The notes beneath the pieces were generated by a model. The model made no database searches, was not told the DNA's origin, and was given only the letters and a program-made list of their open reading frames with translations. Source: Fibrobacter sp. (lineage in GTDB: Bacteria > Fibrobacterota > Fibrobacteria > Fibrobacterales > Fibrobacteraceae). Taken from it: a stretch of 64,000 bases of DNA. Below are positions 25,766 through 34,642 of this stretch, piece by piece. Position 1 is the stretch's first letter, and each line of letters starts with the position of its first letter. Where the stretch lies: contig NZ_JAFWOM010000168.1 of the NCBI RefSeq assembly GCF_017545445.1, positions 1-64,000 of the forward strand. Direction: 5' to 3'. Made by a program: the position numbers and the translations under genes.

Positions 25766-26656
25766 ATGAATAAACTTCTCGAATTTACACATCTTGTTCG
25801 GCTTAGCCATTCGCTGTTTGCGATGCCTTTTGCGCTTGGTTCCATGTGGGTGGCCGCGAACGGTTTTCGCGATATGAGCGCTTTTGAAACCGCTCGCATT
25901 ATTGTGCTTATCGTGCTTTGCATGGTGACGGCCCGTAACAGCGCTATGAGCTTTAACCGCATTGCTGATGCCAAGTTCGATGCCGAAAATCCGCGCACGG
26001 CGAAACGCCATTTGCCGGCGGGCCGCCTCAGCCGCAAGTCGGTGATCGCATTCTTGGCGTTGAACGGCATTTTGTTCGTGGTGTTCGCAGCGCTTTTGCA
26101 ACCCCTCGCTGGCTGGCTTGCGTTCCCGGTGTGGCTCTTGTTGCTCTCATATTCGTACTGGAAACGTTTTAGCTGGCTTTGCCATTGGTTCCTTGGCTTT
26201 GCGATTGGCATGAGTCCGCTCGGAGCTTGGATTGCCGTTCGCGGCGAATTTGCCGTGTTCCCGATTTTTCTTTTGTTCATTCTGATGCTTTGGATGGGCG
26301 GCTTCGACATCATTTACGCAACGCAAGACATTGAAATTGACCGCAAGCAGGGCTTACATTCCGTGCCGGCACGCTTTGGCCTTGAAAAGTCGCTGCGCAT
26401 TGCGCTTGCAAGCCACTTGGCGATGCTTTTGCTTTGCGTTGTGTTCGGATTCTTCTGGAGCATGGGCTGGATTTGGTGGACGGTGACTGGCCTTATGGCG
26501 ACAGCAATTGTCTATATTCACTTGTTCAGAAAGTCAAACGATTTGGATGCGATGAACCGCGACTTTTTCCTCGCGAATGTCGCCATCAGTGCGCTCGTGA
26601 TGGTGGGACTCATTGTCTGGATTTGCATGGGAGGTGATGTCAATGCCCTTTACTAA
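25766..26656 (+). CDS. ubiA: UbiA-family aromatic prenyltransferase (menaquinone pathway)
   Basis: 296 residues with eight or so membrane segments. Both metal-diphosphate motifs are present: NRIADAKFDAENPRTAKRHLP near residue 72 and YATQDIEIDRKQGLHSVPARFG near 185. UbiA proteins attach a polyprenyl chain to an aromatic acid. Because menG and a ubiX-like gene are upstream and no ubiquinone gene is seen, the menaquinone (futalosine, MqnP-type) role is preferred over 4-hydroxybenzoate prenylation; this is inference. The 3' end overlaps the next small gene by 14 bases. Confidence 0.92.
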   Translation: MNKLLEFTHLVRLSHSLFAMPFALGSMWVAANGFRDMSAFETARIIVLIVLCMVTARNSAMSFNRIADAKFDAENPRTAKRHLPAGRLSRKSVIAFLALNGILFVVFAALLQPLAGWLAFPVWLLLLSYSYWKRFSWLCHWFLGFAIGMSPLGAWIAVRGEFAVFPIFLLFILMLWMGGFDIIYATQDIEIDRKQGLHSVPARFGLEKSLRIALASHLAMLLLCVVFGFFWSMGWIWWTVTGLMATAIVYIHLFRKSNDLDAMNRDFFLANVAISALVMVGLIVWICMGGDVNALY

Positions 26657-26864
26657 AATGCCGAAAGGAAAGTTCACGAACGAAGAAAAAGTAAAGATGT
26701 TCCATACGATGGGGGCTACTGCCGCCGTCATCGCTCTCGTGCTTGTGGTTCTCTTGGAAACGGGGCTTGTGGGCGAACGACGCGAACTGGCCGACATGGG
26801 CCTTACCGCGATGATTGTGGTGCTTGCCGTATCGCTTGTGGGCAGCATGTATTTTAAAAAGTAA
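26643..26864 (+). CDS. Small two-helix membrane protein
   Basis: 73 residues. A perfect Shine-Dalgarno GGGAGGTGAT (26629-26638) within the ubiA-like gene sets the ATG at 26643. A charged N-terminus (PKGKFTNEEKVKMF) is followed by two hydrophobic helices (residues about 23-42 and 52-70) and a Lys-Lys end. I recognise no family. Overlap with the prenyltransferase gene suggests it is co-translated and could assist the membrane enzyme. Confidence 0.75.
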   Translation: MPFTKMPKGKFTNEEKVKMFHTMGATAAVIALVLVVLLETGLVGERRELADMGLTAMIVVLAVSLVGSMYFKK

Positions 26865-26928
26865 ATGAAGCTGTTTTAAGAAATCTGCTATTGCAGGTTG
26901 AAATGGAAGGGGGCGGCTTTTGCAGCCC

Positions 26929-26956
26929 TTGACATTGTTTCTTTTTTGTTTACATT
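26929..26956 (+). promoter_or_regulatory. Candidate sigma-70-type promoter for FISUMP lipoprotein
   Basis: TTGACA (26929-26934), 16-base spacer, TACATT (26951-26956), 30 bases before the ATG. A second TTGACA at 26956-26961 is also present. Pattern only. Confidence 0.4.
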
Positions 26957-26986
26957 TGACATGTAGAATTTTACAGAGGCTTATTT

Positions 26987-29776
26987 ATGTTGAAAAAAAA
27001 GTTCTCGCGAACTGTGCAATCTGTTGCATTTTCACTCTTTGTTTCTGTCCCTTCATTTATTCTCGTTGCTTGCGGCGACACTGATGGCGACTCAAAAGGA
27101 ACGGCTCCTGAAGGCGGTAATGCCGCGGTTCCTGCAGAAGATGTTTATGAAAGCGAAGACGATTTGCCGGGTTGCATGGAAAAGTTTGAAGGCAAAGTCG
27201 CTTTTGTCGAAGATGGTTCTGTCGCATTCAAGTGCGAAGATGGCCGTTGGGAAAACAAGGGAACATTCTATGCAACGAACGACGACATCAAGAACTGTAC
27301 CTCGAAACGTGAAGGTGAAGCGGCCTATATCGTCGATGAAGACAAAAGCCTCGTCTGTCAGGACGGCAAGTGGGTGAAGGCAGAGATTGCTTCGAACTCT
27401 TCGAGTTCTCGCAATGACAAAAATGTGGGCGAATCCAGCTCTTCGGGAAAGGTCCCTGAGCCTGCCGAAGGGACTAGTTCTTCTGCGAAGTCTTCCAACT
27501 CGTCAAAGTCGAGCAGTAGCACGAAGAACATTTCCTCCTCTTCCGTCGCCCAGAGCAGTAGCGGCATAAAGAACGCATCTTCTTCCTCCGTCATTCAGAG
27601 CGAATGCGATGATTCGACAAGCTCATCAACCAAATCCAGTAAATGTTCTTCTAACTCCGCAAAGTCGAGCAACAGCACAAAGAACGGCTCATCATCTTCC
27701 GTCATTCTAAGCAGTAGTGCAAAGAGCGGTTCCTCCTCTTCCGTCATTCAGAGCAGCAGTGCAAAGAATGTTTCCTCCTCAAATTCCGCGAAGTCCAGCA
27801 GTTCTGCAAAATCAAGTTCCTCTGTAAAGTCATCCAGTTCTTTGGCAAAGTCGAGCAGTTCTGTAAAATCATCCAGTTCTGTGAAGTCTTCGTCTTCTGT
27901 CGCTTCTAGCAGTTCTGTCAAATCGTCTTCTAGCATGAATATGAATGCTGGTAGCGAATACAATGCAGCTTCAAATACATTGAAAGATTTGCGTGATGGC
28001 AAAACTTACAAGACGACAACTATTGGAACGCAGGTGTGGATGGCGGAGAACTTGAATATTGAAGTCGCCGATAGCTACTGTTACGCGAATAAACCAGCTA
28101 ACTGTACTATGTATGGACGCTTGTACAACGCTAAAACCGCTCAATCTGTCTGCCCAAGTGGTTGGCATTTGCCTAACCAAAATGAATTTCAAGAACTTCT
28201 AGACAATACAGGAAATAACTTTAAAAATTTGAAGTCGAAAGAATGGGATGGTTTGGACAGTTATGGCTTTGCTGCATTGCCTGCAGGAAAACAAGATGCC
28301 GTTAAAGGAAAATCCTCTTTTACCAATACTCAGTTTGCGACGGGGTGGTGGTTGAGCACGACATCTATTAGAACATGGTCTCCTCTTTACGGTGTTTATC
28401 TAGGGACAGCAGGTTTTGATCATGACGATAGTGTGAATGGATTTTCTGTGCGTTGCTTGTATGACAAACGTAGTCCTAAGTCGAGTAGCTCTTCTATCGC
28501 CTCTAGCAGTTCTGTAAAATCGTCTTCGAGTATTAATGTGAATGCTGGGAGCAGATACGATGCTGCATCCAATACATTGACGGATTTGCGAGACGGCAAA
28601 ATTTACAAGACTACGAAAATCGGAACGATGATCTTTACGGCAGAAAACATGAATATCGAATTAGAGAATTCTTACTGCTATGAAAATGATTCTTTAAATT
28701 GTGTCAAATACGGACGACTCTATGTGTGGGACGCCGCGAGTAAAGCGTGTCCGTCTGGTTGGCATTTGCCAGAATCGGCGGAATGGAGTGCTTTACTTGA
28801 CGAGGTTGGTGGAAAAAAGATAGCAGGAATAAAGCTTAAATCTGCGGATGGCTGGAGCAATGGAGGAAATGGCACGGATGATTTTTCGTTCAATGCTTTA
28901 TCTGCTGGTGGGCGTTATCCTGATGGAAGGTCTTTCTCCCAAGGAATACTAGCGTCATTTTGGGGCTCTACAAAGAAAAGTAATAGTTATGTTAATCTTT
29001 ATTTTATGGATAATACTGATGTGGGGTATATTGAGTATTCGCCAAAAGAGTATGGCATGAGTATACGTTGTATAAAAGATGGGTCATACGTTCCACCGCC
29101 TCCGATAGATTCAAGCGTATATGATGCTTCGGCAAATACCTTGAAGGATTTGCGAAATAATAAAACTTATAAAACGGTAAAAATCGGTTCTCAGATTTGG
29201 ATGGCGCAAAACCTCAACTATTCCGATAGTGTCCAGACGCCCAGTTTGAAAGGCCGGAGTTGGTGCCACAACAATTCTGCAGATACTTGTGCCAAATATG
29301 GTCCCTTTTACAGTTGGGCTGCTGCCATTGACTCGGTTGCGTTGTATGATGGAGGTCGTGGAATAGATTGTGGACATGGCAAGGAATGTGTGCTCCCTGA
29401 CAAAGTTCGAGGGATTTGTCCTAGTGGTTGGCATTTGCCTGATTCGGTGGAATGGAGTGCTTTACTTGTCGAGGTTGGTGGAAAAAAAACTGCAGGAGTT
29501 GCTCTCAAATCTAAGACGGGTTGGAAGGTCCGTAGTGATGGCAGTAGCGGCAATGGTTCAGACCTTTACGGCTTTTCCGTACAGCCTATGGGTTCCTGGA
29601 GCACCAATTACAACGGTTTTCATTCTGGCTTTGGCAGAGATGCTCTCTTCTGGAGTGCTACTCAATCGGGGCCTGGTGGATCCTTTGGTCTTGTTGTGCA
29701 ATCTGAAGGCGACATAGTGTACCTTTCTTGGTATTCGAGTGATGCAGGGTATAGCATCCGCTGCTTAAAGGACTGA
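26987..29776 (+). CDS. Lipoprotein with poly-Ser linkers and three FISUMP domains
   Basis: 929 residues. A lipoprotein signal ends in LVAC. Residues about 50-135 contain two short Cys-bearing repeats (CMEKFEGKVAFVEDGSVAFKC and a cousin, CTSKREGEAAYIVDEDKSLVC). Residues 138-320 are a low-complexity Ser/Lys linker (SSSAKSSSS and SSSVK units). Three FISUMP domains follow, each opening with NTL.DLRDGK.YKT..IG.Q.WMAENLN and containing CPSGWHLP; a second Ser linker separates the first from the second, and a short Pro-rich linker the second from the third. FISUMP is a paralogous exported domain known mainly from Fibrobacter; its biochemical role is unknown to me. Probable surface anchoring is inferred from the lipid signal and Ser linkers. 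Confidence 0.92.
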   Translation: MLKKKFSRTVQSVAFSLFVSVPSFILVACGDTDGDSKGTAPEGGNAAVPAEDVYESEDDLPGCMEKFEGKVAFVEDGSVAFKCEDGRWENKGTFYATNDDIKNCTSKREGEAAYIVDEDKSLVCQDGKWVKAEIASNSSSSRNDKNVGESSSSGKVPEPAEGTSSSAKSSNSSKSSSSTKNISSSSVAQSSSGIKNASSSSVIQSECDDSTSSSTKSSKCSSNSAKSSNSTKNGSSSSVILSSSAKSGSSSSVIQSSSAKNVSSSNSAKSSSSAKSSSSVKSSSSLAKSSSSVKSSSSVKSSSSVASSSSVKSSSSMNMNAGSEYNAASNTLKDLRDGKTYKTTTIGTQVWMAENLNIEVADSYCYANKPANCTMYGRLYNAKTAQSVCPSGWHLPNQNEFQELLDNTGNNFKNLKSKEWDGLDSYGFAALPAGKQDAVKGKSSFTNTQFATGWWLSTTSIRTWSPLYGVYLGTAGFDHDDSVNGFSVRCLYDKRSPKSSSSSIASSSSVKSSSSINVNAGSRYDAASNTLTDLRDGKIYKTTKIGTMIFTAENMNIELENSYCYENDSLNCVKYGRLYVWDAASKACPSGWHLPESAEWSALLDEVGGKKIAGIKLKSADGWSNGGNGTDDFSFNALSAGGRYPDGRSFSQGILASFWGSTKKSNSYVNLYFMDNTDVGYIEYSPKEYGMSIRCIKDGSYVPPPPIDSSVYDASANTLKDLRNNKTYKTVKIGSQIWMAQNLNYSDSVQTPSLKGRSWCHNNSADTCAKYGPFYSWAAAIDSVALYDGGRGIDCGHGKECVLPDKVRGICPSGWHLPDSVEWSALLVEVGGKKTAGVALKSKTGWKVRSDGSSGNGSDLYGFSVQPMGSWSTNYNGFHSGFGRDALFWSATQSGPGGSFGLVVQSEGDIVYLSWYSSDAGYSIRCLKD

Positions 29777-29792
29777 TTTTGTGCAAATCTTT

Positions 29793-29837
29793 ACCAAAAG
29801 TGGGTGCAAAAGGGTACTTTTGGTCATTATTTTTTTT
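29793..29837 (+). terminator. Terminator of FISUMP lipoprotein
   Basis: Perfect stem ACCAAAAGT / ACTTTTGGT with 14-nt loop and an eight-T run. The convergent birA gene ends 50 bases further on. Confidence 0.85.
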
Positions 29838-29884
29838 GTTTCGGATGATTCTCTTTGTTCTTTTATCCGGAACTCGTCGGGCGG

Positions 29885-30781
29885 TTAAATTTCCAAATCC
29901 GCCGATATGACGGACTCAATGGTTCCGTCGTCGCATTCAAAGAGCAGGCTGCCGTCATCGTTCATGTTGATGATGCGGCCTGTTTTTTTGATGGCTCCAG
30001 CACTGTTGCCATCGCGGTTTTGATCGGTGCAGTGGTTGTTCACGATGATGGTGCCGCGGGCGCCGATAAACTGGTCCATGCGTTTCCAAGCATCGACCCA
30101 GGGGCGAATGCCGAAGGCTTTGAACTGCCCGATGGCGCGTTCGAGGTTGCCGATGAGCATTTGCAACAGCTTTTCGCGGTTGATGGAATGTCCGAAAATT
30201 GCCTTGAGCGTGGTGACTTCACGATTCAAGTGGGCGTAATCGGCGGGGTCGCTATTGACGTTGATGCCGACTCCCATCGAAAGGACGGGGCGCGGCGCAT
30301 TTTCGCTTGTCATTCCGCGTGTATAAACGATTTCCGCTAAAATTCCGCAGAACTTGCTTTTGCCGTAGAGAATGTCGTTTGGCCACTTGACTGTGATTTT
30401 TGAGGAATTCGCACATTTTGATTTTGCGCAATCCCGGCTTACAATTGTTGCGTCTTCTTGGATGTTGTTGAATGTTTCTGCAAATGTGAGTGCGGCTATT
30501 TGCGTAATTTGTGCGAAATGGTTGCTTGGGATGCCGTCGAGTGGAATCAGAATGTTGAAGTAGAGGTTTTTACCGGCGGGGGAGTCCCAGGTGCGTTCGT
30601 GACGGCCATGCCCATCGCTTTGCGAATCAGCGACAAAGAGTGTCCCCGGTTCGATTTCTCCTGATGCGGTCATGGACTTCATGAGCTTGTGCGTGCTGCC
30701 TATGGTTTCAAAAAGGAAGGCTGGCGCATCGCCGAATCCTGTGAGTTTCCAATCGGTGAATGGACGTTCTTGCGAAAACAT
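29885..30781 (-). CDS. birA: Biotin-protein ligase (catalytic type, no DNA-binding domain)
   Basis: 298 residues. Biotin-AMP-binding region GHGRHERTWDSPAGKNLYFN, the KWPNDILYGKSKFCGILAE lysine block and GVGINVNS are visible; a short SH3-like C-terminal domain follows. It loads biotin on carboxylase carrier proteins. There is no N-terminal helix-turn-helix, so it cannot act as a biotin-operon repressor as E. coli BirA does. The usual GRGRxGRxW loop reads GHGRHERTW, a small change. On the minus strand, with convergent repeats at both sides. Confidence 0.93.
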   Translation of the reverse strand: MFSQERPFTDWKLTGFGDAPAFLFETIGSTHKLMKSMTASGEIEPGTLFVADSQSDGHGRHERTWDSPAGKNLYFNILIPLDGIPSNHFAQITQIAALTFAETFNNIQEDATIVSRDCAKSKCANSSKITVKWPNDILYGKSKFCGILAEIVYTRGMTSENAPRPVLSMGVGINVNSDPADYAHLNREVTTLKAIFGHSINREKLLQMLIGNLERAIGQFKAFGIRPWVDAWKRMDQFIGARGTIIVNNHCTDQNRDGNSAGAIKKTGRIINMNDDGSLLFECDDGTIESVISADLEI

Positions 30782-30787
30782 TTGCTT

Positions 30788-30866
30788 AGTCGTTAGTCAA
30801 TGGTCATTAGTTGTTTGCGAAGAGCGTATTTCCTAATCCCTAAAACCTACAACCTAACACCTACTC
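30788..30866. repeat. Heptad tracts between birA and unknown exported gene
   Basis: CGTTAGTCAATGGTCATTAG (30791-30810) and CCTAATC CCTAAAA CCTACAA CCTAACA CCTACTC (30832-30866), period 7, facing arms. The right arm reaches the stop codon of the 30861-31286 gene. Confidence 0.75.
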
Positions 30867-31286
30867 GTCGGCTTGCTTTTCTTGCAGTTCCTTGAGGGCT
30901 TCTTCAGGGAAGATGTTGAAGAATTCACGCTTTCGGTCTTCGAAGAGTTGCAACATGCGTTCTTGCTCGAACTGCTCGCGGTCGATGTTCTGCATAAAGA
31001 ATTCGTCGCTGGCAAAATCGCGGGTGGACATGAGTTTTTTCATGTCTTCGGAAAGGTCGATGTTGTCCCACAGGATGTAGTACGACTGCACGTCCAAGCT
31101 TCCAAAAATATCGACGTTCAACTTAATGGAATTGGCACTGCTCGAATCGACGAGTTCGACTTTCGTTTCACGTTTTTCGGGGCGGAATACGTCAACATCG
31201 CTTACGGGTTTGCTCAAATCCTGAGCTCCGCAGAGAACCACGGCTGCGAGAAGGAACATTACTACATGTTTACACAATAAAATCAT
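30861..31286 (-). CDS. Exported protein, unknown function
   Basis: 141 residues from the ATG at 31286, or 132 from an internal ATG (MFLLAAVVLCG); no ribosome-binding site decides. The N-terminus is a hydrophobic signal with Cys at its end, but the residue before Cys is Leu, not a good lipobox. The mature part is acidic and predicted helical, ending in a Glu-rich tail (EEALKELQEKQADE). I recognise no family. The stop codon lies within a heptad tract, so the last codons may have been changed by it. Confidence 0.65.
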   Translation of the reverse strand: MILLCKHVVMFLLAAVVLCGAQDLSKPVSDVDVFRPEKRETKVELVDSSSANSIKLNVDIFGSLDVQSYYILWDNIDLSEDMKKLMSTRDFASDEFFMQNIDREQFEQERMLQLFEDRKREFFNIFPEEALKELQEKQADE

Positions 31287-31423
31287 ATTTACAATATACA
31301 ATGAAAATTCACGAAAAAACACAGAGAAAGTAAAAAAGCATACTCAAAAACGCGGCGAATAAGGGTATACGACTATTATGATACGCTTTTGTCATACGAA
31401 GAGTATTATATAGCTCGTTTATA

Positions 31424-31724
31424 AACTACCGCCTACTAAGCTCTACCCACTAAACCTCATACCCCATAGGCGCGCAGCGCCGTGCCCATAGCCCACTTGC
31501 CCATAACATCACTGGATCCTTCGCGATGCTCAGGATGACGTTTATACTTCCTACTTCCTACCGCCTACTTCCTACTAAGCTCTAAGTTCTAAGCTCTACC
31601 AACTAAAAACATCACTGGATCCTTCGCGATGCTCAGGATGACGAGTCTTTCGTCTCTCGTCTGTAGGCGCGTAGCGCCGTTCTCTCGTCTATGTCCCTAC
31701 TGCCTACAACCTAAGACCTAAAAC
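31424..31724. repeat. Compound repeat region: heptad tracts and duplicated REP-like element
   Basis: CTACCGC CTACTAA and CTTCCTA CTTCCTA CCGCCTA tracts alternate with two copies of CACTGGATCCTTCGCGATGC + TCAGGATGACG (31510-31540 and 31615-31645). GGCGCGCAGCGCCGT and AGGCGCGTAGCGCCGTT palindromes are also duplicated. The 31323-31423 stretch is A/T rich and may hold the promoter of the minus-strand gene at 31286. No gene is visible in 31323-31724. Confidence 0.85.
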
Positions 31725-32732
31725 CTACAATGCGAGTGGCATCCACGGCTTTACGACATCGATGGATTCGAGCTTTCCTTGCAACTTGCGGCGGATAGCG
31801 GCGGCGGCGATCATCGCTCCGTTGTCTGTACTCAGGCTGCGGTCCGGTACGCAAAAGCGGATTCCCTTCTTGTCACAGTAGTCCTGCAAACGGGTTCTGA
31901 GCCAACTGTTCGCACTTACGCCTCCGCCCATGACAAGAGTTTTCATCTTGGTTTTCTTAAGAGCGTTGATGGTCTTTGAAACTAAGCTATCGACAATCGC
32001 ATCTTCGAGCGAGGCACAGATATCGCCCAAATTATCTTGAATAAATTGCGGGTCGTGAGTTTCTGTGTAACGGAGCACGGCGGTCTTTAAACCGCTGAAC
32101 GAAAATTCGCAGTTGTCGTGCGTATGGAGTGCACGCGGAAATTCCACGAATTTGCGGTTCTTGTCTTTGCCGAGGCGGCTAATCGTTGCGCCTGCCGGGT
32201 ATTTGAGTCCAATGAGCTTGCCGCACTTGTCGAACGCTTCGCCGGCAGCGTCATCGCGGGTACGTCCGATGCTTGTGTATTTGAATCCCGGTTCTTCCAT
32301 CACGAGTTCCGTGTGACCGCCCGAAACGGTGAGCGTCAAAAACGGCGGTTCGATGTCCGGATTGCTGAGCCATGCGGCGGCGAGGTGGCCTTCGAGGTGG
32401 TTCATGCCGTAAGCTGGGATGTTCAAATCGCGGGCGAGGCCCTTGGCAAAGCTTGCGCCGACGAGAAGCGGTCCCATAAGGCCTGGGCCCGTGGTGTAGG
32501 CGATGGCGTCGATGTCCTTGAGTTCGATGCCTGCTTCCTTGACGGCGGCTTCGGCAATGGGGGCGATTTTTTGCAGATGGGCACGCGCTGCAATTTCGGG
32601 AACGACTCCGCCGTACAAAGCGTGTTCGTCAATTTGGCTGTAGAGTGGATTAGAGAGAACTTTGAGCGGGTCGTCTTGCAAAACGGCGCATGCAGTTTCG
32701 TCGCAGCTGGATTCAATTCCAAGCCAAATCAT
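31725..32732 (-). CDS. tsaD: tRNA threonylcarbamoyladenosine synthase subunit TsaD
   Basis: 335 residues, normal length. Signatures: IWLGIESSCDETA at the start, the metal-binding HLEGH block (GMNHLEGHLAAAW), SGGHTEL, and VMGGGVSANSWLR. TsaD with TsaB/TsaE makes t6A37 on ANN-reading tRNAs. The start overlaps the stop of the YbbR gene by ATGA, so the two are coupled. Confidence 0.97.
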   Translation of the reverse strand: MIWLGIESSCDETACAVLQDDPLKVLSNPLYSQIDEHALYGGVVPEIAARAHLQKIAPIAEAAVKEAGIELKDIDAIAYTTGPGLMGPLLVGASFAKGLARDLNIPAYGMNHLEGHLAAAWLSNPDIEPPFLTLTVSGGHTELVMEEPGFKYTSIGRTRDDAAGEAFDKCGKLIGLKYPAGATISRLGKDKNRKFVEFPRALHTHDNCEFSFSGLKTAVLRYTETHDPQFIQDNLGDICASLEDAIVDSLVSKTINALKKTKMKTLVMGGGVSANSWLRTRLQDYCDKKGIRFCVPDRSLSTDNGAMIAAAAIRRKLQGKLESIDVVKPWMPLAL

Positions 32733-33709
32733 ATTCCGTATTCCTCGTCTTTGTCTTCGTCGTCGGTTTGTGTCTTGATGAGCCTGATCTTGTCGGGCTT
32801 GACGACAACGGCCTTGATGGACATGTCGCGATCTACATTAGGCGGCAAAGTCAGCTTGATGGTCGGGGCTAGGCTGTCGGCGTCTTCGATGGCGAAGCGG
32901 TTGTATTCGATGAAAAGCTCGATGTCGTTGTACTTGATGGCGTCAAGGGTTTGGTTGCCGCCGGTAATTTCGACGGTCGCAGTTTGCGGGGAGAGCGTGT
33001 TCAAAGCACGGTCGTAGAAGCCGATAAGTTGTACAGGAATATCCTTGAATTCTTTGGATGTGATTTTTTGGACATCGACAAAAATCTTTGCCACGGAATC
33101 GCTAGGCGTCACAAACTGCGGAAGTTGATCGGTGATGAGCGGTACAGAATACGTCTGGCTGACCTTGAGGCTGTCGATGAACATGGAATCCGTAGGAATG
33201 TCGATAATGCGAGTGAGTGCGTTACGGGCTCCGGCGACCTTGAGGAATTCGTGCATGAGCTTGGGCGGCTGAACGATAACGTAACCTGGAGCTGCGTTGA
33301 AGACGACGTTGTTCTTGATGGGAATGTTGCGTTCGATTTTCGTATCGACAGCGACATCGATGAAGAGGTACTGCTTGTCGGGTTCGATGTAGTGGACTGA
33401 CGAAAAGTTCGGGGCGACGAAATTCTTTGCGTCTAGGTGGATGCGTTTGGAACCGAGTTCCGCGTTGTGCATATCGACGACCATGGCCGATTGCTTCTGC
33501 GATTGCAAGCGGATAAGATCGAGGGGCTTTCCTTCGACGGTCACGGAAACGGTGCTGGGCGGTTTAGACGCAATCGCTAAAGCTTCGGGCAACTTCACGA
33601 ACGTGAGCGGAACTTCCATCGTCAGTTGGAAGTCCTTCAGCGAGATGACGTAGAACCAGAGGGCCATCGCGCATATCAGTGCGGTAATCTTTAATATGAT
33701 GTTTCCCAT
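32729..33709 (-). CDS. YbbR-domain membrane-anchored protein
   Basis: 326 residues. The ATG at 33709 begins MGNIILKITALICAMALWFYV, one membrane helix; longer in-frame starts would add an uncharged leader before it. Repeats of about 80 residues with P..F and V.V.G....L motifs follow, typical of YbbR modules; CdaR, an activator of the diadenylate cyclase in firmicutes, has the same build, but no cyclase gene is adjacent here. It is divergent from ftsX with only 45 bases between, so the two promoters must overlap. Confidence 0.8.
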   Translation of the reverse strand: MGNIILKITALICAMALWFYVISLKDFQLTMEVPLTFVKLPEALAIASKPPSTVSVTVEGKPLDLIRLQSQKQSAMVVDMHNAELGSKRIHLDAKNFVAPNFSSVHYIEPDKQYLFIDVAVDTKIERNIPIKNNVVFNAAPGYVIVQPPKLMHEFLKVAGARNALTRIIDIPTDSMFIDSLKVSQTYSVPLITDQLPQFVTPSDSVAKIFVDVQKITSKEFKDIPVQLIGFYDRALNTLSPQTATVEITGGNQTLDAIKYNDIELFIEYNRFAIEDADSLAPTIKLTLPPNVDRDMSIKAVVVKPDKIRLIKTQTDDEDKDEEYGI

Positions 33710-33754
33710 AAAAGCCCCATAAAGAACCTCATTAAATTTAATTATATTCCAACC

Positions 33755-34642
33755 GTGTTCGGACAATTAGGTTACTTAATATCGGAATCTTTCCGTGGAT
33801 GGAAGCAGCACCGCACGGTGATCCTCCCGTCCCTTTTGACGATTTTCTTGTGCTCGCTCCTTTTGGCGGCGTCCTTTACGGCTTTAGGCGTTTCGTTCAA
33901 GCTCATCTCTGCGGAGAAATCCTTGTACGTCATCGAGGCGTTCTTGAACGATCATGTTCCTGCGGATTCCGTTGCGGCTATCCAGACGCGATTGGAGCAT
34001 ACCCGCCATGTGGAATCGGTATCGTTCGTAAGTGCGGATTCTGCGCTGGCGGATTTCCGCAACCATTTTTCGCCGGACATGCTGGAACTTGTCGAAGGGA
34101 ACCCCATCCCGGCATTTTTCCGGGTGTCGCTCCGCAGCGAGGCCCGTAACCCGCAGGACCTTTCCGAAGTGCGCCATGCGATTGCTGAAGAATCATACTT
34201 TGAAGAAGTCCAGGCTCCGATAGAATGGGCCACGCGCATTGCCACTTGGAAATTCAAGATGATTTTCTGGCCGGTTTGCATCAGCATCCTTTTGCTTATC
34301 GCGCTTTCGCTCATCATTTGCAACTCGGTGCGTCTTTCGCTTTTGTCCCGTAAGCTCTTGGTCGAAAACATGAAGTACGCCGGAGGAAGCTACATGTTCA
34401 TCGAGTTCCCGTTCGTGTTGGAAGGGGCGGCTCAAGGATTTGTCGGTAGCGGAGTTGCAATTATCTTGCTTGGCCTTGTTATCAAGTCGATCGTGCAAAC
34501 GTTCCCGATTGCTGCAAGCGGCGTTACGTATTTTGGAATCGTCGCCCTTTTTACGGTGCTTCTCGAAACGACTCTTGCGGGCTACTTTAGTTTCCGCACG
34601 GTGCGTAGTTTCTTGTTCGAAAAGAAGGGTGAGCAGGAATAA
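33755..34642 (+). CDS. ftsX: Cell-division protein FtsX
   Basis: 295 residues. Four membrane segments with a large periplasmic loop after the first, as in FtsX. The GTG at 33755 starts MFGQLGYLISESFRGWKQHR, the usual FtsX beginning. The family block RLSLLSRKLLVENMKYAGGS is present before the second membrane segment pair. FtsX normally pairs with the ATPase FtsE, which is not encoded here; the upstream space is occupied by a divergent gene. The EnvC-like gene downstream starts within its stop (TAATG), so the activation pair FtsX-EnvC is in one unit. Confidence 0.93.
   Translation: MFGQLGYLISESFRGWKQHRTVILPSLLTIFLCSLLLAASFTALGVSFKLISAEKSLYVIEAFLNDHVPADSVAAIQTRLEHTRHVESVSFVSADSALADFRNHFSPDMLELVEGNPIPAFFRVSLRSEARNPQDLSEVRHAIAEESYFEEVQAPIEWATRIATWKFKMIFWPVCISILLLIALSLIICNSVRLSLLSRKLLVENMKYAGGSYMFIEFPFVLEGAAQGFVGSGVAIILLGLVIKSIVQTFPIAASGVTYFGIVALFTVLLETTLAGYFSFRTVRSFLFEKKGEQE

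Noticed and set aside
29855-30340. Plus-strand frame opposite birA
   Set aside because: The minus strand shows complete biotin-ligase motifs; the plus frame is a shadow.
32118-33017. 299-codon plus-strand frame opposite tsaD and the YbbR gene
   Set aside because: The minus strand carries the clear TsaD motifs; the plus frame crosses two real genes and has no start signals.
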